A DNA stretch of 6,590 bases, taken from the NCBI GenBank assembly GCA_038327685.1, contig JBBQLH010000144.1:1-6590 (forward strand). The letters run 5' to 3'. Below are positions 1-5,035 of the stretch, piece after piece (within the stretch, counting starts at the first letter, position 1; every line of letters begins with the position of its first letter). Under the pieces are notes generated by a model. The model ran no database searches, was not told where the DNA came from, and saw only the letters and a list, made by a program, of their open reading frames with translations. The DNA is from DASQFQ01 sp038327685. GTDB lineage: Bacteria > Actinomycetota > Thermoleophilia > Solirubrobacterales > Solirubrobacteraceae. Made by a program: the position numbers and the translations under genes.

Positions 1-1
1 G

Positions 2-922
2 GAGCTGGGCAACGAGCCGCGGCTCGTCGACCCCGCGCGCTTCCGCCCCCACGGGATCGAGATGGAGGGCGAGCTGTGGGCGATGATGCTCGACGCCAAG
101 CGGACCTTCGACGAGGTCATCGAGAAGCTCGCGCCCGACACCGCGACGCGCGACGAGATCCTCGGCAACCGGATCTACCAGCAGCTCTCGAGCGCGGTCG
201 CCGGCTCGCAGGAGTTCACCGCGATCGCGAAGCTCTACGAGCTCGACCAGGAGGGCGGCTACGACCTGCTCGTGCTCGACACGCCGCCGTCCCGCAACGC
301 GCTCGACTTCCTCGACGCGCCCGGGCGCCTGACGGGCTTCTTCCAGGGGCGCGCGATCCGCATCTTCCTGCGCCCCGCCGGCTTCGGCGGCAAGATCATC
401 GGTCGCGGCACCGGCGTCGTATTCTCGCTGCTCAAGCGCGTCACCGGCGTCGACCTGCTCGAGGACCTGTCCGTGTTCTTCCGCTCGCTCTCGGGCCTGA
501 TCGACGGCTTCACCGAGCGCGCGGAGCGCGTCGGCGCCCTGCTCGAGGATCCCGCCACGACGTTCCTGATCGTGACGTCGCCCCAGCACGACCCGGTCGA
601 GGAGGCGATCTACTTCCACCGCAAGCTGATGGAGGCCGGGATGCCGTTCGGCGGCATGGTCGTCAACCGCGTGCACGCGATCGCGGAGTCCAACGGCGAC
701 GTGCCCGCGGAGCTCGTCGCCGAGCTCGGGGAGGGGCTCGCCGAGCGCGTCGCCGACTCGGCGCGCGAGCAGGCGGCGCTCGCCGCCCGCGACCATGCCG
801 CAATCGATCACCTCGAAGAGGCGCTGCACTCGCCGCCCACGGTCCGCGTCCCCGAGCTCGAGGACGACGTGCACGACATCGACGGGCTCGCGCAGGTGCA
901 AGCCCATCTGTTCGCGGACTAG
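2..922 (+). CDS. ArsA/Get3-family ATPase, C-terminal part (5' partial)
   Basis: The frame is open from base 2 through the window edge, so the true start lies upstream; 306 residues are visible and roughly the first 60-80, which would carry the P-loop, are missing. Visible landmarks are the switch-II/Walker-B-like motif DTPPS at visible residues 93-97, inside the stretch LLVLDTPPSRNALDFLDAPG, and the VVNRV motif at 220-224, which matches the adenine-contact NRV/NKV segment of the family, preceded by the TSPQHDPVEEA loop. Known for the family: deviant-Walker P-loop ATPases that act as dimers in arsenite efflux (ArsA) or tail-anchored protein targeting (Get3). Actinobacteria usually carry two adjacent ArsA-like genes (Rv3679/Rv3680 type), and the DTPPSRxALDFLDAP wording is typical of that group, so the partner is probably just upstream. 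The cargo or substrate is unknown; no arsenic genes are visible. It is a soluble, cytoplasmic protein with no membrane segment. Confidence 0.88.
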   Translation, partial: ELGNEPRLVDPARFRPHGIEMEGELWAMMLDAKRTFDEVIEKLAPDTATRDEILGNRIYQQLSSAVAGSQEFTAIAKLYELDQEGGYDLLVLDTPPSRNALDFLDAPGRLTGFFQGRAIRIFLRPAGFGGKIIGRGTGVVFSLLKRVTGVDLLEDLSVFFRSLSGLIDGFTERAERVGALLEDPATTFLIVTSPQHDPVEEAIYFHRKLMEAGMPFGGMVVNRVHAIAESNGDVPAELVAELGEGLAERVADSAREQAALAARDHAAIDHLEEALHSPPTVRVPELEDDVHDIDGLAQVQAHLFAD

Positions 923-927
923 GGATT

Positions 928-967
928 CGTCCGAGAACAGGCGGTACGGCGTGCCGACTCTCGGACG
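928..967. terminator. Hairpin terminator between convergent genes
   Basis: CGTCCGAGA (928-936) pairs perfectly with TCTCGGACG (959-967). The 22-nt loop can form a second short stem, GGTAC (943-947) with GTGCC (951-955), including one G-T pair. It occupies almost all of the 49-bp gap between the ArsA-like gene (+) and the HEPN-like gene (-), the expected place for a bidirectional terminator. There is no T-run, as is common in high-GC actinobacteria, so its termination efficiency is inferred from position and stem only. Confidence 0.55.
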
Positions 968-971
968 GGCC

Positions 972-2216
972 CTAGAAGGCGGTCGGCTCCGCGGGCTGCT
1001 CGTCGAGCAGGCCGTCGGCGAGCGGGCGGAGCGCCGGATCGAGGTGCCCGCAGAGCACGTCGCGCAGCACCGCACGCACGAGGCTGCCGAGGTCCTCGAC
1101 CATCTCCTCGACCGCCGGGTCGGACGTCAGGCGGCCCGCGATCGCCGCTCGCTCGAGCGCGGCCGTGTCGCGCAGCCGCCGCACCATCGCCGGTCGCTCT
1201 TCGGGTGCCGCGCAGATCGCGGCGAGCCGCTCGAACACCCGCTCGTCGCCGGTCGCGTCGACGTCGCCGAGCAGAGCGCGCGCGGCGAGGAGCCAGTCCG
1301 ACAGCGCCTCCCACGGCGAGGAGCGCTCGCATCCGAGCTCGAAGCGCCGCAGCGCCCAGGCGAGCTCGCCGGCGCGCGGGGTGCGACGGGCGATCAGCGA
1401 GCAGAACGCGCGCAGCGGGTCCTCCTCCTCCGGTGACAGCAGGCAGTCGCCGTCCATGCGCCGCAGGCCGGTCGCGAGCGGGACCGAGAGCCACGGGCCG
1501 CCGTCCGTGCGCGCCCACGCGACCGGGGCGAGCGAGGGCTCGGCGTCGTCCCACAACCGCAGCGCCGTCTGCAGCCGCCGCAGCCGGCGACCTGCCGTCT
1601 CGAGACTGGGCGACTCGCCCGGCGCGCTCTCGAGGTGCATGACCGCGACGGTCGCGTAGTCGTCGCCGTGCAGGTCGGTCGGCGTGCTCTCGAGCGTCGA
1701 GCCGCGCACGAGCGAGAGCCCGTCGCCGAGCGCGACCTCGTCGGCGTCGATCACGAGGCCGTCGACGGGGACGAGCACGACCGACAGCGAGCAGCCGTCG
1801 TAGACCGCGTCCTCGAGCTCGGCGTAGGCCTGGTCGAAGGGCGCGGGCTCATACACGAACTCGGTCGCCTCCCCCCACAGCGCGGTGATGAACGCCTCGA
1901 GCGCGGCGTCGCCCTGGGCGCGGCGGTCGGCGGCCGGCGTGCGGCGCCCGCGGGCGATCAGGTAGGCGGACAGGTTCGGCAGCGCCGCGAGGCCCTGCGC
2001 TGCCGCCGGGTAGGACGGGAGGCGCTCGAGCATGCCGAGGTGCTCGGCGATGAAGCGGTCGGTGAGCGGCCGGTAGCAGTACAGCGGGGCCGACGCGCGA
2101 CCCTGCTCGATCAGCTCGAAGGGAACCTCGGCGCCCGCGGCGACCTCCTCGGCGAGCTGCCAGGCGGCTTCTTCCACGAACGCGGCCAGGGTGTCGTGCA
2201 GCGCGCGATTGTGCAT
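972..2216 (-). CDS. Conserved hypothetical protein, probable degenerate Apea-like HEPN domain
   Basis: A 414-residue acidic soluble protein with no signal peptide or membrane segment. I do not recognise a named gene. The N-terminal part is helical. A middle beta-rich part (about 143-195) contains VLVPVDGLVIDADEVALGDGLSLVRG, resembling the segment before the HEPN domain in Apea-like proteins. Residues about 283-390 (ALRRFELGCERS, SDWLLAARALLG, RRLRDTAALERAAIAG, VEDLGSLVRAVLRDVL) follow the helical order of an Apea-like HEPN domain. That family usually has an R-x4-6-H RNase motif ending in HG; here the corresponding stretch is R356-A-A-I-A-G361 with no histidine until H391, so RNase activity is probably lost. 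ATG 2216 is chosen because the protein-like character begins there; its Shine-Dalgarno sequence is weak (AGAGAA about 12 nt upstream). An in-frame GTG at 2261 is a poorer alternative. It is downstream of the HxlR gene on the same strand and may share its transcript. The HEPN assignment is inference; the coding call is firm. Confidence 0.75.
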   Translation of the reverse strand: MHNRALHDTLAAFVEEAAWQLAEEVAAGAEVPFELIEQGRASAPLYCYRPLTDRFIAEHLGMLERLPSYPAAAQGLAALPNLSAYLIARGRRTPAADRRAQGDAALEAFITALWGEATEFVYEPAPFDQAYAELEDAVYDGCSLSVVLVPVDGLVIDADEVALGDGLSLVRGSTLESTPTDLHGDDYATVAVMHLESAPGESPSLETAGRRLRRLQTALRLWDDAEPSLAPVAWARTDGGPWLSVPLATGLRRMDGDCLLSPEEEDPLRAFCSLIARRTPRAGELAWALRRFELGCERSSPWEALSDWLLAARALLGDVDATGDERVFERLAAICAAPEERPAMVRRLRDTAALERAAIAGRLTSDPAVEEMVEDLGSLVRAVLRDVLCGHLDPALRPLADGLLDEQPAEPTAF

Positions 2217-2277
2217 GCGCGGCGGGTTCTCTGTCGCGCTCCGCGCTCCTTTAGAGCGCACGGCCGATTGCAGCGAA

Positions 2278-2323
2278 GGCCGCGAGGCGAGCGCAGCGAC
2301 GGCCGCTAGGCGAGCGCGGCGAC
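2278..2323. repeat. 23-bp tandem duplication across the HxlR stop codon
   Basis: Bases 2278-2300 and 2301-2323 are adjacent 23-bp copies (GGCCGCGAGGCGAGCG... and GGCCGCTAGGCGAGCG...) differing at two positions. A shortened third copy may remain at about 2265-2277. One difference (T at 2307 against G in the other copy) creates the leftward TAG stop of the HxlR gene. Most likely this is replication slippage in GC-rich sequence; no function is implied. Confidence 0.7.
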
Positions 2324-2662
2324 GGCCGGCTCGGGCGCCTCGGTGCAGACGCCTGTCGCGCCGAGCCACTCGGTGCCGTACTCGCGCATCGACTCGATGA
2401 TCGGGACGAGCGCGCGGCCCTTCGTCGTGAGCGCGTACTCGACGCGCGGTGGAACCTCGGGGAACGTGGTGCGCTCGACGACGCCCTCCTCCTCGAGCGC
2501 CCGCAGGCGCAGGGAGAGGGTGCGGGGGGAGATCCCCTCGAGCGAGCGCTCGAGCTCGCAGAAGCGCGCGCGGCCTTCGGCCAGGTCGCGAATCACCAGC
2601 AGGGTCCACTTGCCGCAGACGATGTCGGCGGTCCGGCAGACGGGGCAGTCCGAATTGGGCAC
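2306..2662 (-). CDS. HxlR-family winged-helix transcriptional regulator (first copy)
   Basis: A 118-residue single-domain DNA-binding protein. It shows the full HxlR signature in order: CPVCRTADIVCGKWTLLVIR (residues 6-25), the RFCELERSLEGISPRTLSLRL recognition-helix region (33-53), the wing EEEGVVERTTFPEVPPRVEY (57-76) and the LTTKGRALVPIIESMREYG dimer helix. These regulators bind palindromes as homodimers, often repressing neighbouring genes and themselves in response to reactive electrophiles or oxidants. It has Cys at 6, 9, 15, 35 and 106; Cys6 lies where redox-sensing members (YodB, HypR) carry their sensor cysteine. GTG 2662 is preferred: a TAGACT -10 box ends 7 nt before it, indicating a leaderless transcript. 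An upstream in-frame TTG at 2689 would put the start inside the operator palindrome. The gene lies 27 bp after the protease stop codon on the same strand. Confidence 0.9.
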   Translation of the reverse strand: MPNSDCPVCRTADIVCGKWTLLVIRDLAEGRARFCELERSLEGISPRTLSLRLRALEEEGVVERTTFPEVPPRVEYALTTKGRALVPIIESMREYGTEWLGATGVCTEAPEPAVAALA

Positions 2663-2669
2663 GAACGCC

Positions 2670-2675
2670 AGTCTA
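2670..2675 (-). promoter_or_regulatory. Putative -10 box of a leaderless HxlR promoter
   Basis: On the minus strand TAGACT fits the actinobacterial TANNNT -10 consensus, and 7 nt separate it from GTG 2662. No Shine-Dalgarno sequence precedes that start, so transcription probably begins at or beside the start codon. No good -35 box is seen; the operator palindrome occupies that region. Confidence 0.45.
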
Positions 2676-2682
2676 GCGCAAC

Positions 2683-2699
2683 ACTTCAACTACTGAAGT
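2683..2699. promoter_or_regulatory. 17-bp operator-like palindrome upstream of the HxlR gene
   Basis: ACTTCA (2683-2688) and TGAAGT (2694-2699) are perfect inverted arms with a 5-bp spacer. The site overlaps the protease stop codon (2690-2692) and lies 8 nt upstream of the TAGACT -10 box, in the -35 region. A bound HxlR dimer there would block RNA polymerase. It has the same geometry as the palindrome at 3593-3609. A weak terminator is the alternative, but a 6-bp AT-containing stem is poor for that. Confidence 0.5.
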
Positions 2700-3574
2700 A
2701 TGACGTCGACCTCGCGCTCGTCGGTCCCTCGCAACACTCCGAGGGTGAGCGTGCCGCCCGTCTCGAGTGCGTCGAAGAGCTCGTCGACCGAGGTCAGCGG
2801 GCTCCCGGCGGCGCTGACGAGCAGGTCGCCGCGCTCCAGGCCGGCGGCCCCGGCGGGGCTGTCCTCCTCCACCCCGCGCACGAGCAGCCCGTCGCGCTCG
2901 GGCAGGCCGACCGCCGCGCGCATGCGCCGCGCGGCGCGCGGCGGGGCTATCGCGATCCCGAGCCGCGGGCGGCTCGCGCCACTCCCCGCGGCGAGTGCCT
3001 CGGCGCGGCGGCGCATCGTGGCGTCGGCCGGCAGCGCGAGGATCAGCCCGCCGTCGACCCGGATCGAGTTGAGGCCGAGCAGCCGGCCCTCGGCGTCGAC
3101 CAGCGGACCGCCCGAGGAGCCGCGCGGCAGCGGCGCGGTGTGCTCGATCGAGCTGCCGATGCGGCGGCCGCGGGGCCCGCGGAAGGAGCGTCCGGTCGCC
3201 GAGACGAGGCCGAAGGTGGTGCGCAGGCCGCGCCCGCCGGGGTTGGCGAGCGCGAACACGGGCTCGCCGATCGCGACGGCGTCGACCCGCTCGGGCGCCC
3301 ACGCGACCGGCTCCGCGTCACCGGTCTCGACCGCGATCGCGGCGAGGTCCAGGTCCGCGTCCGCGCCGGCCACGCGGCCATGCTCGGTGCGCCCGTCAGC
3401 GAAGGTCACCGCGACCTCCTCGCCGCGCAGCACGTGCGCGTTGGTCAGGACGGTCCCGGCGGCGGTGATGACGCCGGAGCCACGGCCCCACCCGCGGCCG
3501 AGCCCGACCACGGCGGGACCGACACCCTCGGCCGCACCCGAGACCGCGCTTTGAAGTTCATCGAGTACCGACAC
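2690..3574 (-). CDS. HtrA/Deg-like trypsin-type serine protease with C-terminal PDZ domain
   Basis: A 294-residue protein. The trypsin-like domain (about 18-190) has all three catalytic residues in family context: His47 in TNAHV, Asp76 in DADLDLAAI, and Ser154 in RGSSGGPL. A PDZ domain (about 203-294) contains the carboxylate-binding-loop region DGLLVRG and the pattern SPAGAAGLERGDLLVSAAGSPL. Such proteases degrade or refold damaged proteins, with the PDZ domain recognising C-termini. Unlike the usual S1C members, this one has no signal peptide or membrane anchor: it begins SVLDELQSAVSGAAEGVGPAVV, so it is probably cytoplasmic. The start is GTG 3574, with a strong GGAGG 7 nt upstream. The longer frame to a TTG at 3622 would run through the operator and lacks its own Shine-Dalgarno sequence. 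It is first in a leftward group with the HxlR gene and the HEPN-like gene, and an operator-like palindrome sits in its promoter. Confidence 0.9.
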   Translation of the reverse strand: MSVLDELQSAVSGAAEGVGPAVVGLGRGWGRGSGVITAAGTVLTNAHVLRGEEVAVTFADGRTEHGRVAGADADLDLAAIAVETGDAEPVAWAPERVDAVAIGEPVFALANPGGRGLRTTFGLVSATGRSFRGPRGRRIGSSIEHTAPLPRGSSGGPLVDAEGRLLGLNSIRVDGGLILALPADATMRRRAEALAAGSGASRPRLGIAIAPPRAARRMRAAVGLPERDGLLVRGVEEDSPAGAAGLERGDLLVSAAGSPLTSVDELFDALETGGTLTLGVLRGTDEREVDVILQ

Positions 3575-3580
3575 GTTTCG

Positions 3581-3586
3581 CCTCCG
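3581..3586 (-). promoter_or_regulatory. Shine-Dalgarno sequence fixing the protease start
   Basis: CGGAGG on the minus strand, six bases (CGAAAC) before GTG 3574. It is a near-ideal ribosome binding site and is why the start was placed at 3574 and not at the upstream TTG. Confidence 0.8.
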
Positions 3587-3592
3587 AGAGTC

Positions 3593-3609
3593 ACTTGCTA
3601 TTTGCAAGT
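3593..3609. promoter_or_regulatory. 17-bp operator-like palindrome in the protease promoter
   Basis: ACTTGC (3593-3598) and GCAAGT (3604-3609) are perfect inverted arms around TATTT. The site is 18-34 nt upstream of the protease start codon and 14 nt downstream of a -35-like TTGACG, so it covers the expected -10/transcription-start region. It shares arm length, spacer length and the outer ACTT/AAGT bases with the palindrome in front of the HxlR gene, suggesting one HxlR protein binds both. GCAA words repeated at 3604, 3611 and 3619 could be extra half-sites. Confidence 0.55.
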
Positions 3610-3623
3610 CGCAACGTAGCAAA

Positions 3624-3629
3624 CGTCAA
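3624..3629 (-). promoter_or_regulatory. Putative -35 box of the protease promoter
   Basis: TTGACG on the minus strand is one base from the sigma-70 consensus TTGACA. No convincing -10 box lies at 17 bp (TGCAAA) or at 19 bp (CAAATA), so the promoter is plausible but incomplete. The operator palindrome lies just downstream. Confidence 0.35.
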
Positions 3630-3666
3630 CGGCGGCCGGTGAGGGGCGGGTCCGAAGCGCCGCGGC

Positions 3667-3721
3667 GGCGACGAATGTCACCTCGACCCCCGCATACGTG
3701 GTCGAGATGACATTCGTCGCC
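3667..3721. repeat. Large inverted repeat (22-bp arms, one mismatch) between divergent genes
   Basis: The left arm, 3667-3688, begins GGCGACGAATGTCA. It pairs with 3700-3721, which ends TGACATTCGTCGCC; the only mismatch is 3681 with 3707. The loop is 11 nt (3689-3699). It lies between the divergent protease and second HxlR genes, 93 nt from the protease start and 65 nt before the HxlR start, so no gene ends here and a terminator role is not expected. Possibilities are a dispersed REP/MITE-like palindrome, a cruciform regulatory element or a small structured RNA. I see no ORF or promoter tied to it. Confidence 0.8.
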
Positions 3722-3763
3722 TCGCGGGCCGCCACGGCGGGCCGCACCCTCCCTCGATGCGCA

Positions 3764-3783
3764 GTTGAAGTTCTACGCTCGAC
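3764..3783 (+). promoter_or_regulatory. Promoter block of the second HxlR gene, shared with the first
   Basis: The block contains GTTGAAGT, then TACGCT (3774-3779), which fits a TANNNT -10 box and ends 6 nt before ATG 3786, again indicating a leaderless message. Sixteen of its 20 bases match the minus strand at 2690-2671 in front of the first HxlR gene. Only the right half (TTGAAGT) of the palindrome found there is present here. Confidence 0.45.
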
Positions 3784-3785
3784 CC

Positions 3786-4223
3786 ATGCGCCACCCCCGC
3801 CGCGCCGCGCCCTCCTCCCCGCTCGCCGACGCGCTCGCCCGCGTGGGCGACCGCTGGACGCTGCTCGCCATCGCCGCGCTGCTCGAGCGGCCGATGCGCT
3901 TCAACGAGTTGCAGGACGAGCTCGGCGGCATCGCGCCCAACGTGCTGAGCGCGCGGCTGAAGGCGCTGGCCGAGAACGCGCTCGTGGTCGCCCGGCCCTA
4001 CTCGGACCGGCCCCCGCGGTTCGTCTACGAGCTGTCCGACTCAGGCCGCGAGCTGGCCGGTGCGCTGCGCCTGCTGGCCGACTGGGGCGCGCGCAGCGCC
4101 GGCGGCGCCGAGCCACTGCGCCACACCGCCTGCGGCACGGCGCTCGAGGCGCGCTGGTGGTGCCCGACGTGCGAGGAGACGGTGGACGACCTCGACGCGG
4201 GCGAGGAGGTCATCCACCTCTGA
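3786..4223 (+). CDS. HxlR-family regulator with C-terminal zinc-ribbon-like motif (second copy)
   Basis: A 145-residue protein. The winged-helix domain (about 12-103) shows SPLADALARVGDRWTLLAIA, MRFNELQDELGGIAPNVLSARL, a wing with RPPRFVYELSDSG, and the helix RELAGALRLLADWG, all diagnostic of the HxlR family. After the domain comes H113-x2-C116-x9-C126-x2-C129 (sequence context RHTACGT...WWCPTC), a likely zinc-binding ribbon seen in a subgroup of actinobacterial HxlR proteins. It lacks the N-terminal Cys of the first HxlR gene, so the two probably sense different signals. ATG 3786 is chosen because the -10 box lies just upstream; an in-frame TTG at 3765 would place that box inside the gene. 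It is divergent from the protease and convergent with the AIM24 gene, whose stop is 3 nt away. Confidence 0.88.
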   Translation: MRHPRRAAPSSPLADALARVGDRWTLLAIAALLERPMRFNELQDELGGIAPNVLSARLKALAENALVVARPYSDRPPRFVYELSDSGRELAGALRLLADWGARSAGGAEPLRHTACGTALEARWWCPTCEETVDDLDAGEEVIHL

Positions 4224-4226
4224 GCC

Positions 4227-4943
4227 TCAGCCGTTCAGCAGGCTGCCGATCCCGCCGCCAGCGGACGACGACGACGCCGTCGCCGCGGTGACGCGCCCCT
4301 CGGAGGGCTGCACGAGCGCCCAGCCCTGCCCCGAGAAGGCCAGCTGGATCGACTCGCCCGAGCCGCGCCCGATTAGGTTCTTCATCTTGAAGTCGGTCTT
4401 GAGGCCGACGGTCACGCCGGAGGACCAGGTGATCGCCGCCTGGGCGTCGGCGAATGTCGGCGCCTGCGCGACGTTGAGCAGCACGGGCGGGCCGTCGGAG
4501 AGGATCGCCACCCAGCCCGTCCCGGACAGCGACATGTTGAACAGGCCCCCGGCCATGGCGCCCGCGGCGCCGCCCTTGAGCCGGTTGATGTCCCAGTCGA
4601 TGCCGGCATCGAAGGCCAGCAGGTTCGGCCCGTTGACCGTGATGTTGTCGTTCTCCAGGTAGATCAGGTGGATGTCCTGCGCCTGGTCGGCGACGAACAC
4701 CTCGCCGGTCCCCGACATCCGCATGAGCGACGTGCCCTCGCCACTGACGGCCTTCTTGAGCATCCGGCCCATGCCGCCGGAGCCGGCGTGCTCGAACGTG
4801 ACGTCGCCCTGGTAGGCGACCATCGAGCCGAGCTTGGCCTGGATCGTGACCTGGTCCAGGTGGACCTTCAGCAGCTTCGAGTTCTGAAGCGCGAAGGCGT
4901 CCTGGGACTGGGTCTCGTTGAACTGAGCGAGGGTGGTCTGCAC
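4227..4943 (-). CDS. AIM24 family protein
   Basis: A 238-residue soluble protein with no signal peptide or membrane helix. The beta-rich repeating pattern is typical of the AIM24 family (PF01987): LLKVHLDQVTIQAKLGSMVAYQGDVTFEH (24-52), GEGTSLMRMSGTGEVFVAD (68-86), IYLENDNITVNGPNLLAFDAGIDWDI (94-119), GLFNMSLSGTGWVAILSDGPPVLLNV (133-158) and the AFSGQGWALVQPSEG end (202-216). The molecular function of bacterial members is not established; yeast Aim24 is linked to the mitochondrial inner-membrane organising system. The last 20 residues are a Ser/Gly-rich tail. The start is GTG 4943, with AAAGGAC as Shine-Dalgarno sequence (4951-4957). It has its own putative promoter and converges with the second HxlR gene without room for a separate terminator; CTGAG-C-CTCAG (4220-4230) spans both stop codons but is too short to call one. 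Confidence 0.9.
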   Translation of the reverse strand: MQTTLAQFNETQSQDAFALQNSKLLKVHLDQVTIQAKLGSMVAYQGDVTFEHAGSGGMGRMLKKAVSGEGTSLMRMSGTGEVFVADQAQDIHLIYLENDNITVNGPNLLAFDAGIDWDINRLKGGAAGAMAGGLFNMSLSGTGWVAILSDGPPVLLNVAQAPTFADAQAAITWSSGVTVGLKTDFKMKNLIGRGSGESIQLAFSGQGWALVQPSEGRVTAATASSSSAGGGIGSLLNG

Positions 4944-4950
4944 AGGGCAA

Positions 4951-4957
4951 GTCCTTT
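4951..4957 (-). promoter_or_regulatory. Shine-Dalgarno sequence of the AIM24 gene
   Basis: AAAGGAC on the minus strand with 7 nt to GTG 4943. It supports a GTG start, which is otherwise the less usual choice. Confidence 0.65.
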
Positions 4958-4982
4958 CGTGGGGTGAGAGCAGCGCCTGCGC

Positions 4983-5011
4983 ACCTTGTCGCGACCGGGA
5001 GGTCGAGTCAA
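4983..5011 (-). promoter_or_regulatory. Putative AIM24 promoter with an internal palindrome
   Basis: On the minus strand TTGACT (5011-5006) and CAAGGT (4988-4983) are separated by 17 bp, a standard sigma-70 spacing. The spacer contains CGACC (4992-4996) and GGTCG (5001-5005), an inverted repeat with a 4-bp gap that could be an operator. The -35 box overlaps the end of the pilT terminator stem. Confidence 0.4.
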
Positions 5012-5031
5012 GGCGCGCGTGGCGGCGCCTT
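5010..5031 (-). terminator. Hairpin terminator after pilT
   Basis: AAGGCGC (5010-5016) pairs perfectly with GCGCCTT (5025-5031) around an 8-nt loop, starting 4 nt after the pilT stop codon. A clear T-run is missing, so this is called on stem and position. It separates pilT from the AIM24 gene on the same strand. Confidence 0.5.
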
Positions 5032-5035
5032 CACG

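Noticed and set aside
2247..2253. AAAGGAG (minus strand) as a ribosome binding site for the HEPN-like gene
   Set aside because: It is about 31 nt before the ATG and no start codon follows at normal spacing, so it is not a convincing Shine-Dalgarno sequence.
1635..2309. 224-codon plus-strand frame opposite the HEPN-like gene
   Set aside because: Low-complexity Arg/Gly/Glu/Val-rich translation with no recognisable motif, and it overlaps a better-supported minus-strand gene.
2217..2609. N-terminal extension of the 414-residue protein up to 2609 (545 codons)
   Set aside because: The added part is Arg/Ala-rich and overlaps most of the HxlR gene in another frame; protein-like sequence begins at ATG 2216.
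3551..3559. TTGAAGTTC, identical to the word before the second HxlR gene
   Set aside because: It lies inside the protease coding sequence (codons for Glu-Leu-Gln) and has no palindromic partner or nearby start; treated as coincidence.
3722..3764. GC-rich repeats (GGGCCGC twice) before the second HxlR gene
   Set aside because: Short words expected at this GC content; no stable stem or known site.
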